Below are positions 24,601-35,229 of a stretch of 64,000 nt of DNA, piece by piece (the first letter of the stretch is position 1; every line of letters starts with the position of its first letter). The stretch covers positions 434,001-498,000 of the forward strand of contig JANTUC010000014.1 in the NCBI GenBank assembly GCA_026873275.1. Direction: 5' to 3'. The position numbers were made by a program, and so were the translations under genes. This DNA comes from Pseudopithomyces maydicus (taxonomy: Eukaryota > Ascomycota > Dothideomycetes > Pleosporales > Didymosphaeriaceae). The notes beneath the pieces were generated by a model. It was not told the DNA's origin. It searched no databases and saw only the letters and a program-made list of their open reading frames with translations.

Positions 24601-26084
24601 ATGTCTTCTCCCACCAGAATCTCGCAACTTGCAATGTTGATCGCTCAGCATACTGTAACTCTTGACAGGTTCTTTGTCGAGAGCAAGCTGCCGACACCCT
24701 CGTTCGAACCGGACGCGCTGTCATCTTTGCCAATTCCTGAAGATTCCAAAGAAGTCAAGGCAGCGCAACTGGAACTCATTGAAGCCTGCGCAGAGCTCCA
24801 GGCACTTGTGACTGGCCCTAAAGAGTATCTGCATGTCGATGTGAGGGGTTTACCTCTACGTTGGAATGATTGCTTATTTGAATCAGTACACGGCGTATGT
24901 TAGCATCCGCATTATCCTTCGCTTCAAATTGGACAAGTCCTTCGCAGTAGGCGAGTCAAGTACCTTCGAAGCCATGTCAAGATTTTCAGGCTTGAGCGTC
25001 ATGAACATTAAACGGATTGTGCGACATGCAATCTTAAATCATCGCTTCTTCCAAGAAAAGACTCCGGGTATCATTATACATTCAGCACTTACAGCCATCC
25101 TGGCAAAAGACGCACTTGCAAGAAATGCAATGGTTGTCCAGCTGGAAGAGTTCTTCCCTGCTGGAATCAAGGTGGATAAGTCATTCTCGGTAATATCCTC
25201 TACTTGCTAATTATCTAGGCTGCCGACGCATTAGAAAAATGGCCGAACTCCGAGGAAAGCAATCAAACAGTAATCTAACCTTTCCTGAGAGCCGAGTACA
25301 TACGCTGACCACCCTAGGGCTTCTCCCTGGCAAACAGTAGCGACAAGGGTATGTTCGATATCTTTGCGGAAGATACTTCCCGCGGGGCGAGATTCGGTAT
25401 GCTGTTCAGCAAGGAGGATGAGCCCCCCAGCATGCTTATCAACAACTACGACTGGGACAGTGTCCAAACGTTCGTCGACGTTGGTGGATCCCACGGCAGT
25501 GTTGCCATTGTGTTAGCCAATCACTTTCCCCACATCCAATGCACTGTCCAGGATCTTCCAGAGACGGCGAATGAGGGAGCATCGAGACTTCAAGAGAGCT
25601 TGAAGGACAGAGTAGATTTTATGGCACAGTAAGACTCAGGCGCAGATGACGGACTCGTTTTAACCTTACTTACAGCGACTTTTTCACACCGCAACCTATT
25701 AAGGCAGACGTGTACTACTTCCGCTCCATCTTCCACAATTGGTCAGACAAGTACTGCATCAAGATCCTGCAGATGCTCATCCCGGCCCTGAAAAAAGGTG
25801 CCCGGGTCATCATCCATGAGCGGATTCTGCCCACGCTAAACACACTGAATAGCTTGGATGCGAAGCGAGCCATGTACGTTTCGCTAGGTTCACACGAGTG
25901 TGTTGGCTGACGATGATACAGCAGAATGGATATTGGTATGCTTCAACTTCTGAACGCGAAGCAGCGAGAGCAAGATGAATGGCCAGAATTATTTCGCCGC
26001 GCAGATACTCGATACCGGTATTTAGGGGCTAGGAAGCCAGAAGGCGGAATCCGATGGGTTATTGAGGCGATATGGGAAGGTTGA
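24601..26084 (+). CDS. SAM-dependent O-methyltransferase, fungal secondary-metabolism type, six exons
   Basis: Exons are 24601-24840, 24887-25171, 25219-25269, 25318-25628, 25676-25873 and 25922-26084. They total 1,248 nt (415 residues plus stop) with all junctions in phase and introns of 46-48 bp. The ATG at 24601 (MSSPTRISQL) is preferred over the open frame upstream, which has no ATG. An N-terminal helical dimerisation domain is followed by the SAM-binding motif V-D-V-G-G-S-H-G at about residues 245-252 and by V-Q-D-L-P. The segment F-R-S-I-F-H-N-W-S-D holds the likely catalytic base His316, and the end reads R-W-V-I-E-A-I-W-E-G. These are the marks of plant-type/fungal O-methyltransferases (Methyltransf_2) that methylate aromatic or polyketide hydroxyls. 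The acceptor is not predictable. The gene appears fully intact although RIP-mutated repeats begin within 100 bp on its 3' side and about 300 bp on its 5' side. Confidence 0.88.
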
Positions 26085-27169
26085 TTGCTAAATCATTATA
26101 GCAATATAATGTGTGTTTTCTATTCAGAGAAGGCGGCAGCAGAATGACTAAGTAGATAAAAATATATATAATGAATAAAACGCTATTAAACCCCACTTAT
26201 AGTAATTAGAAAAATGTGGATCAAAAGGCCGATAAAAAAACCAGTAGCTATATTATAATTTTTTATATTTTTAAAGAAGATGATAGTAGAGTAACTAATT
26301 AAATAAAAATATATAACAAAATAAAGGATTTTAATCCCTGTTATAATTATTTAAAATAAGTATATATATATACATATATATATATATTTAAAATAGACCC
26401 TATTTATATTAGGGTAATTAGTTTATAAGGAAATTTCTTTATATAATTAATCTATTAATAACTAGCTCTTTTATTTCTATATCTATTATATAGATTAAAT
26501 TAACGCCTTCTTAATTAGGCTTAGTCTATTTTTACGACTAAAAGTTACTAGCTTTTTATAATAAATTATAAACTATTTACTGATTAGAAAGGTAAGAACT
26601 TAAAGTATTTTTAAATAAAATTAGTATACTTTTTATATATTTATAATAATATCTTATTAACATGAATTAGCCTTTTATAATTATAACTTAATAGACTTTT
26701 TCTAAATTTTAACACTATTTAAATAAGCAAAAAATAGTTACCTATTTAACTATTTTTTTATTTTTTTATACTTGGATATTCTTTAGCAATTTTCTATTTT
26801 AAAACTTTAAAATTCTAAGCGTTATTTTTAAATTTAAATATTATAATTAATTCATTATCGCGAGCCACTTTTCTAGTATATAATGATAATTTTAATATTT
26901 CTTTATTACTTAAAAAACTCTAATTTTAATTTATTTATTTTATTTTAAGGGCTCTCTATTTTTATAGTCTTTAAAGGACGGTCTATTGATATTATTTAAA
27001 AACTAAATATTTAAGAAGAGCTTTAGAAGTCTTCAAATTAAAAAAATAATAAAATATAATAAAGAAGAATTAGAACTATTAAAATATATATAAAAATTAT
27101 TTTAAATATTAAAATTAACTATTACTATTAAATCTCCCTTAATTAAATTAAATATTTTAAAAAGTAATT
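26085..27169. other. AT-rich spacer after the O-methyltransferase
   Basis: GC content falls within about 60 bp of the stop codon. It includes a TA-rich microsatellite near 26360-26390. I see no gene, LTR or inverted terminal repeat that assigns the rest to a family. Confidence 0.5.
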
Positions 27170-27667
27170 TATTATAATCCAAGTTTTAGTACAAGACTAC
27201 TACGTCTTGTACCTATTAGCAGCTTACTATAGGGTTAATAATTTTTATAATTATATATTGTGCTGCACAACTATACTATAATTATATAATTATATAAGTA
27301 TTTTATAATAAATATCTTATATTTATACTTAGCACTCTACTACTTAATAAGAAATACTTAATAGGGAGTGCTTAATAGAGAGTTTTTAATAAAGAGTAGT
27401 TTTTAAAAACTATTTATTAATAAGTAGGGCTAGTATATAGTATATAAAAATTTAAAATATTAACTTTAATATTTATATTTAACCTATTTATTAATCTATT
27501 ATTTGGATTTACTTAGGCCCTATTATTAATTTAGTATTATTTATAATATTAATATTAACTACTCTATTAACTTATTTATATAATTAATAACCCTTGTTTT
27601 TTATAAGTTACTCTTATTTAAGAACTAATTTTAATTTTTAAAATTAATTATCCTTATAGTCTTAATA
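27170..27667 (+). repeat. 5' LTR of the outer Gypsy element
   Basis: This 498 bp unit is similar along its length to 27972-28471 and 34299-34798. It begins TATTATAATCCAAGTTTTAG and ends TATAGTCTTAATA. Confidence 0.85.
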
Positions 27668-27966
27668 TTTTGAACACCCTTAATATAAACGACTTTAATA
27701 ATTTTATTTTATTCAATAATTCTAATAGCAAAGCTACTAAACTCGACTTATATAATAGTAATTAATATAAATTTAAGATATAATTATTTTAACTTAATCT
27801 ATACTTTTACTATATTAATAAGAATATAAAAGATAAGGATAAAGTTATCTTTATAGTTATATATATAAGAGGTAAGCTAGGTAATTAGATTTAGCTATAT
27901 ATTAAAGTATACCTTTTAGTAAAAAATTAAGAAAGAGACTAAATTAATTAATTTATTAAAAATTAT

Positions 27967-27971
27967 AGTAC
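27967..27971. repeat. 5 bp target duplication AGTAC, left copy
   Basis: AGTAC lies directly before the inner 5' LTR and recurs at 34799-34803 directly after the inner 3' LTR. Five bp is the usual Ty3/Gypsy duplication length. Confidence 0.9.
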
Positions 27972-28471
27972 TATTACAATCCGAGTTTTAGTACAAGACT
28001 ACCGCGCCTTATACCTATTAGTAGCTTACTATAGGGTTAGTAATTCCTATAATTACGTGCTATACTATATAATTATACCATAATTATATAATTATATAAG
28101 TACTCTATAATAAGCACCTTATATTTATACTTAGTATTTTACTACTTAGTAAAGAGTACTTAGTAGGAAATATTTAATAAAAAGCGTTTAGTAAAGAGCA
28201 GTTTTTAAAAACTACTTACTAGTAAGTAGGGCTAGTATAAAATATATAAGAACTTAAGTTTCTTTATAAGATACTTATATTTAACCTATTTATTAATTTA
28301 TTATTTAAATTTACTTAGGCCCCCCTTATTAATTTAGTATTATTTATAATACTAATACTAACTACCCTATTAACCTATTTATATAGTTAATAACCCTTCT
28401 CCTTTTATAAGTTACTCCTATTTAAGAACTAATCTTAATCTTTAAGACTAGCTACTCTTATAGTCTTAATA
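27972..28471 (+). repeat. 5' LTR of the inner Gypsy element
   Basis: 500 bp, beginning TATTACAATCCGAGTTTTAG and ending TAGTCTTAATA. It contains the 18 bp palindrome CTACTTACTAGTAAGTAG and a degenerate 14 bp tandem repeat. Confidence 0.9.
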
Positions 28472-28479
28472 TTTTAAAT

Positions 28480-29420
28480 ACTTTTAATATAAGCGACTTT
28501 AATAACTTTACTTTATTTAATAATCTTAATAATAAAGCTACTAAACTAGATCTATATAATAGCGATTAATATAAACTTAAGATATAACTACTTTAACTTA
28601 ATTTATACTTCTACTATATTAATAAGGATATAGAAGATAAGGATAAAGTTATTTTTACTATTATATATATAAGAGGTGAACTAGCTAATTAAATTTAGCT
28701 ATATATTAAAGTATATCTTTTAGTAGAAAACTAAGAAGAAGACTAAATTAATTAACTTATTAAAGATTATAGTACCTTCTATATATAGATTAAATAATTT
28801 TTTAATTTAGTTAATAAAAAGTCTTACGCTAAAAAAGCTATTTAATACCTTTAATAAATATACTTAGCAGTTGAGTATACTATAAAATTTAAATACTATA
28901 TTATATAGACTAGATAGAATAATAATTCCTTATATAAAATATATAAGTAAGGTTTTAAAAAATTTATATATAAAGAACTCCTACGCAGTAGAGCCGTGAT
29001 TAATATATTATAAAAACTTTATAATAAAACTATTAGGATTAACGCAGAATAGCATAAATTATACTAAAAATATAAAAGTTATAGGAAATTTTAATCTATA
29101 TATAGTAAATTAAGCGGACGAACTAGTTATTATATAACTATTATTAAATAATAGATTATAAATAACCCCTACAGCTACTAGTTAATAAAACTAAATAATA
29201 TAATAGTAAGAAAGGAGGAGAAAAAAACTAAAATATATAATAAAACCTTTAAAAATATTAATAGATTAAATAGACTTAAGCGCGCCTTTAGTAAATTTTA
29301 AAAAAGGACTTTATTTAATTAAAAGGAGTAATACACTTATTTTAATTATAATAAATTAAATTATATTACTAAAAATTATAGATTTAAGAATAAAATTATT
29401 AGATAGTTAAATATAATCAC
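28480..29420 (+). pseudogene. Degenerate gag of the inner Gypsy element
   Basis: Translation across stops gives the usual Gypsy gag features: L-F-N-N-L-N-N-K-A-T-K-L-D near the start, Y-I-R-G-E-L-A-N further on and a basic region, then a zinc knuckle at 29338-29379. The knuckle reads Y-F-N-Y-N-K-L-N-Y-I-T-K-N-Y, where Cys, Gly and His positions (CX2CX4HX4C) have been changed to Tyr and Asn. The outer element has a second, partial copy of the same gag at 34804-35229. Confidence 0.7.
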
Positions 29421-30799
29421 TATTACTAATAATTAGGATAATAAAGATAAATAGGTTATTATAGATAGTATAAGTAATATAAACCTAAATAAATACTTAA
29501 ACTTAAATAATTTATAACTCTATAAGAATCTATATAAAGAACTTATTAATAATTTTAAACTTATATAAGTATAAGCACCTACGCCATATCCTTAAACTAA
29601 ACTAATTAATATTATAGAGTACCTTAATAAACTTACGTAAATAGAACCTCTAAAAGAAAAATTTTAATTATAAAATATAGATTTTTTAAAAGATTAATTT
29701 TATACCTAAATAATTAATAATTTAAGTACGTTAGTAAAGCTGATATTAAATAGGGATAAGAAAGGTATTAATAATAATTAAAGTAAAAAGTTTATAAAAA
29801 TAAGAAAAAAACCTATAAACTAAATTATATACTAGACTATTAAAACCCTAAATATATATATATTAACTAGAAACTATATAACTATAATTAGTGTACTATT
29901 TATTATAGGGCTAAAAAAGAATATTAATTCCCTTTTAAGTAGTTTTACTATTAATAGGAATAGTTTAACTATCTAATTAATAATTATAATATATATCTCT
30001 AGAATAAGTGAACTTAATAATATTTTTTAGAATACCTTAAAGGAGAAAATATAATAATAATTCTTATTATTAATAGTATATACACTTAAGAATATTAGTA
30101 AATATACTTATATAAGGATTGCTAAAAATATATAAGAACTAAAATTATATTTAGATTTAGTAAAGATAAATAGCTTAATATAATAGAGGTAAGTAAATCC
30201 TTTAAATATAAGTAAGTAGATAAAAAAGATAAATAATCTTTTTTAGGTTAATAAGCAGACTTAGTAAAGTTATAATAAAATTAAATGCGCTAGTAATTAA
30301 CTAAGTATTACTTATTAAGTTACTAGTAATACTTAATAAAGGAATATAAATTAAAGCTTTACTAAATTTAGGAGCTTAAGGAAACTTTATTTTAAAAAAG
30401 ATTATTTAATAAGTTAGATTTAAAGAATAATTCAAAATAACTCCTTTAGCTATTTATATTATAAATAAATACTAATTATTAGGATAATTAAATATATAAT
30501 ATAAAGTTATGACGATACTTAAAATTTATAAGTACTAAGAGAGGATTACCTTAAATATTTTAAATATAAGTTAGTATAACTTAATTCTAGGTATTCTTTA
30601 ACTATAAAAGTATAACTTATAAATATATTAGGGAAAGAAAGAGCTTTTAATAAAAAATAATAAATATATATTATAGTTAGAATCTATATATTACATAACG
30701 CTAATAGTAGATAAAAGTATAATTAATAATTTAAACTTATAATAAAAAGTTAATAAATTAGAATTATTTTTAGTAGACGCTGGTAGGCACTATTAAATT

Positions 30800-33640
30800 A
30801 AAAAGTATAAAAAGGAGAAATATATAATTTATAATATCCCTAATAAATATAAAGAATAGAGTTATTTATTTTAGAAAGAGGAAGAAAAAGTAAACCTATT
30901 TAAATATTAATTTTAAGATTATATAATTAACTTAAAAAAAGGAAAAACACTACCCTTTAGACTATTATATAATAAATTAGGAAAAGAACTCTAATAGGAA
31001 AAAGACTTTATTAAAAAGAACCTTAATAAAGGATATATATAAAAATTAAAATTACCTATAGTAAGTTTATTTATATTTATACTTAAGAAAAATAGAGAAT
31101 TATAATTATATATTAACTATTAAGCACTTAATAATATTATAATTAAAAATAGATACCTATTACTAAATATATTAGAATTATAAGATAGACTTTTAAGAGT
31201 TAAGATATTTATAATTATAGACTTAAAAGATAAATACTACTTTATTAGGATAAAAGAAGGTAAAAAATAGAAGATAGTATTTAGATTATAATATAGCCTA
31301 TTTAAGTATAGAATTATATTATTTAAACTAACTAACGCACCAACAATATTCTAAGAATTAATTAATAATATATTTAGGAACTATTTTAACATCTTTATAA
31401 TTACCTACTTAAATAATATTCTTATATACTTAGAAAACGAGTAAGAATATATAGAGTATATTAAAATTATATTAAAAGCTTTATAGAAAGCCTATTTAAG
31501 GATTAAATTAAAAAAATATAAATTTTATATTACAGAACTAAAGTTCTTAAAATATATTATTAATATAAAAGGCTTTAGTATAAGCTTAAATAAGATTAAA
31601 ATTATATAAGTATAACTAATTCTAAAAACTATAGGAGATGTATAAGAATTCCTAGGATTTTATAAATTTAATAAATAATTTATTAAGAGTTACTTTAAAA
31701 TTACTATATCCTTAATAGCACTAACTAAGAAGGATATAATATTTAAATAGATAAAATAATATAATTAAGCCTTTAAATAGCTAGTATAAGTAAGTATTAG
31801 TATATTAGTCCTAGTTACTTTTAAAAGCGACAAACTACTATATATAAAAACTAATATAAATAACTTAACTATTAGAGTATACGCAAAATAAGAAAGAGAT
31901 AAATAATAATATTTTATTATTTACTACTTTTATAAGTTTATTAATATAAAAATACGCTACAATATCTATAATAAAGAATTATATACTATTATTAAAGTAC
32001 TTAAGTATTAGAGAATCTATATATATAAATACTTAGAACTTATAATCTTTATAAATTATAAGAACCTATTATAATTTATAATAATAAAAGAATTAATACT
32101 GCGATAAGCGTAATAGTTAGAAGTCCTTAAATAGTATAAATTTAAAATCTTATATATACTAGGAAAAGAGAATAGATAAGTAAATATTTTAAGTAAAAGA
32201 AAAGATCTTATAGAAAATAAAATTAAAATATATTTAATAATTTTTAAGGAAAATAAGAATAAATTGCTAGAACCTATAGTAAAATTTAATTAATTAATAA
32301 TAATTATTAAGAATGTACTAAAGGAATAGTAAGAAGAAGTTATATAATAATACTATAATAACCCTTTTTATAGATATCTAAAAATTAGTAAGATAATAGA
32401 ACTAATCTAATAGAATTATAACTTTAAAGGAATTAAGGAAGCTATAACTAATTATATTAAAAAATATATAAACTACTAAAGAAATAAGTATATAATATAT
32501 TTAAGGTATAAAGAAATATAAGCTATTAAAATACCTATAGTACTATAGGAAGATATTATTATAAATTTTATTATTAAATTATTAGGATTTACAGACCTAG
32601 CTATAGAAGTTAAGTATAATATAATATTAATTATTATAGACAGATTTATAAAATACGCTAAAATAATACCTTATAAGAAGAAATATACTATAGACTAGTT
32701 AAAATACCTTATTCTTAATAGACTTATAAGATACTATAGTATACTAAAGATAATTATTAGTAATAAAGATAAACTTTTTATATTAAATTATTAGATAATA
32801 CTTATAGCACTTATTAAAATAAAATAAAAACTATTAATAGCTTATTACTTATAAATAGATAGATAAATAGAATATACTAATTAAACTATAGAAATGTACC
32901 TATGTATCTACTATAATAAGAAGAAAGATAATTAAGTTTTATTATTATCTTTAGTATAAATAGTATATAATAATAAAGAATTAGTAATAACTGGAATTAT
33001 ACTATACTATATAAATTATAGAAAATATCTATATCTCTTTAATTAAATTTTATTAATAATTATTAATATAGTAGAAGCAGAGAAAACTGTAAAAATTATA
33101 AAATAAATATATAAAGAATTATAAGAAAACCTTAAGAAGTCTTAATAATAAATAATTTTCTATATTAATAAGAAATAAAAACGGCACCTTAACTAAAAAA
33201 GGGGGATAAAATATACCTACTTATAAAAAATCTTTGTATATAAAAGAAGAAATATAAGAAACTAAATTATATTAAAATTAGACTATTTTTTATTTCTAAA
33301 TAGATATCGCCTATAAACTATAAATTAAAACTATTATTAGATATAAAGATATATTTAGTATTTTATATATTATTATTAGAACTAGCAGACCTAGAAATGC
33401 TAATTTAAATTATTTTTTATTATTAAGCTAAGGAAGAAAACGAGTTTAAAATAAAATATATTTTAAATATATAATATAGCTTAGAATAAAGAAATAATAA
33501 ATACTTTATTAAATAGAAAGGATATCCTAATAGTAAAAATATATAAGAACTAGAAGGTAATCTAAGTAATTATTAATAAAAATTAAAAGAGTACTATAAT
33601 TAGATATTAGTAAAACTATAAAAATACTATAATTTTAGTT
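30800..33640 (+). pseudogene. Degenerate pol of the inner Gypsy element
   Basis: Reverse transcriptase sequence is clear at about 31000-31680, including L-T-N-A-P-T-I-F and the active-site motif read as T-Y-L-N-N-I-L-I-Y (YLDD origin) at 31403-31429. RNase H follows, then an integrase at about 32550-33000 (I-I-D-R-F-I-K-Y-A-K, with a later D and E region), and a chromodomain-like tail at about 33430-33600. Both catalytic aspartates of the RT motif are now asparagine, and stops are frequent, so it is dead. Confidence 0.75.
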
Positions 33641-34298
33641 TTAACAAAGAATTAGAAGCATAGACTATAGAAATTAATTAAACTAAAAAAGGAAATAAGT
33701 ATACCTTAAATACTTAAAAAAGGAATTAGAACTAATAAGAAATTATTTAATAAGTTTAAAGTCGCCTATATTATAAGTAAATAATTAATTAAAGTATCCG
33801 CTGCAGGATAAGCTAATAATATTATATTTATTATTTTATCTTCTACCTCTATATTTGTAATAAGATATAAAGTCTTTTTATAAATATACTCTTTAGTTTA
33901 AGCTAATATTTTTTTATCTTTTAATAATTTAGTAATAACTAATACTAACTCCTTTTTATTCTCTTTAATCTTCTTTTTATACTCTTTACAAGTCTTGTTA
34001 AGGGATATTTATAACATATTAATATAGAAATAACCTTAATAAATATATTTAGTATACTTTAAATTTAAATCTAGTATAATATAATACTTATAATTTTTAG
34101 TATTGCAGTTAAAATAAGAAGACTCTATAATAGTATTAGCTTAGAGAATTTTATTATAAAGATAAAGCTTATAAATAGTAGATTTAATAGGTATATTAAC
34201 TTATATACTTAAGTGTATACTGCGGAGCAGATACTTATATAAAATAAGTAAATATAATTATATAATTTAGAAATAAATTAGTTAAAGAGAGGGGATAA

Positions 34299-34798
34299 TA
34301 TTATAATTTAAGTTTTAATATAAGATTGCCGCATTTTATACCTATTAATAATTTATTATAAAATTAATAATTTTTATAATTACGCGCTATGCTATATAAC
34401 TATACTATAATTATATAATTATATAAGTACTCTATAATAAGCACCTTATATCTATACTTAGTATTTTACTACTTAATAGAAAGCGCTTAGTAGGGAGCGC
34501 TTAATAAAGAGCGCTTAATAGAAAGTAATTTTTAAAAACTACTTACTAGTAAGTAGGACTAGTATATAATATATAGGAATTTAAAGTATTTACTTTAATA
34601 TTTATATTTAACCTATTTATTAATCTATTATTTAGATTTACTCAGGCCCCCCTTATTAATTTAATATTATTTATAATACTAATACTAACTATTTTATTAA
34701 TCTATTTATATAGTTAATAACCTTTCTCCCTCTGTAAGTTACTCCTGCCCGAGAACTAACCTTAACCTCTAGAACTAGCTACCCTCGTGGTCTTAATA
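34299..34798 (+). repeat. 3' LTR of the inner Gypsy element
   Basis: 500 bp, equal in length to 27972-28471. Its last 60 bp (CCCGAGAACTAACCTTAACC and following) keep far more C and G than the other two LTRs, so part of this LTR escaped heavy mutation. Confidence 0.9.
34471..34526 (+). repeat. Four 14 bp tandem repeats in the LTR
   Basis: Four consecutive units of the form GCTTARTARRRAGC occupy exactly 56 bp. The same array is present in more degenerate form in the other two LTRs of this family, so it belongs to the element, probably in U3. Confidence 0.85.
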
Positions 34799-34803
34799 AG
34801 TAC
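34799..34803. repeat. 5 bp target duplication AGTAC, right copy
   Basis: Directly follows the inner 3' LTR; the outer gag continues from here. Confidence 0.9.
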
Positions 34804-35229
34804 CTTCTATATTTACATTAAATAATTCTTTAATTTAATTAATAAGAAGCTTTATACTAAAGAAGCTATTTAATACTTTTAATAAATATATTTAGTAGCT
34901 GAATATACTATAAAATTTAAGTACTATATTATATAGACTAATTAAAATAATAATTTCCTACGCAAAATATATAAGTAAGGACTGAAGAAATTTATATATA
35001 AAAAACTCCTACGCAGTAGAGTCGCAATTAATATAATATAAAAGTTTTATAAGAAATTATTAAAATTAATATAGAATAGTACGAATTATACTAGGAATAT
35101 AAAAATTATAAAAAATTCTAATCTATATATAGTAAGTTAAGCGGACGAACTAGTTATTATACAATTACTATTAAATAATAAATTATAAATAATCCCTACA
35201 GCTACTAGCTAATAGAACTGAATAATATA

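Larger units (their letters stand above)
27972..34798 (+). mobile_element. Complete inner Gypsy chromovirus, RIP-inactivated
   Basis: This 6,827 bp element has two LTRs of exactly 500 bp each, a purine tract (AAAGAGAGGGGAT) before the right LTR and an AGTAC target duplication. Internal order is gag with zinc knuckle, protease, reverse transcriptase, RNase H, integrase and chromodomain. It sits in the gag region of another member of the same family in the same orientation. Stop codons saturate all frames. Confidence 0.9.
27170..35229 (+). mobile_element. Outer copy of the second Gypsy family, split by a nested copy of itself
   Basis: The outer element begins with an LTR (27170-27667) and gag sequence to 27971, is broken by a complete related element at 27972-34798, and continues its gag from 34799 to 35229, where a mariner element interrupts it. 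The gag reading on the two sides joins exactly after removal of the inner element and one copy of AGTAC. Nothing downstream of the mariner element resumes recognisable sequence of this family, so the 3' part is lost or beyond recognition. Confidence 0.85.

Noticed and set aside
27170..28471. Adjacent LTRs as a tandem array or CRISPR-like repeat
   Set aside because: Only LTRs separated by gag sequence are present, explained by nested insertion; there are no short spaced repeats.
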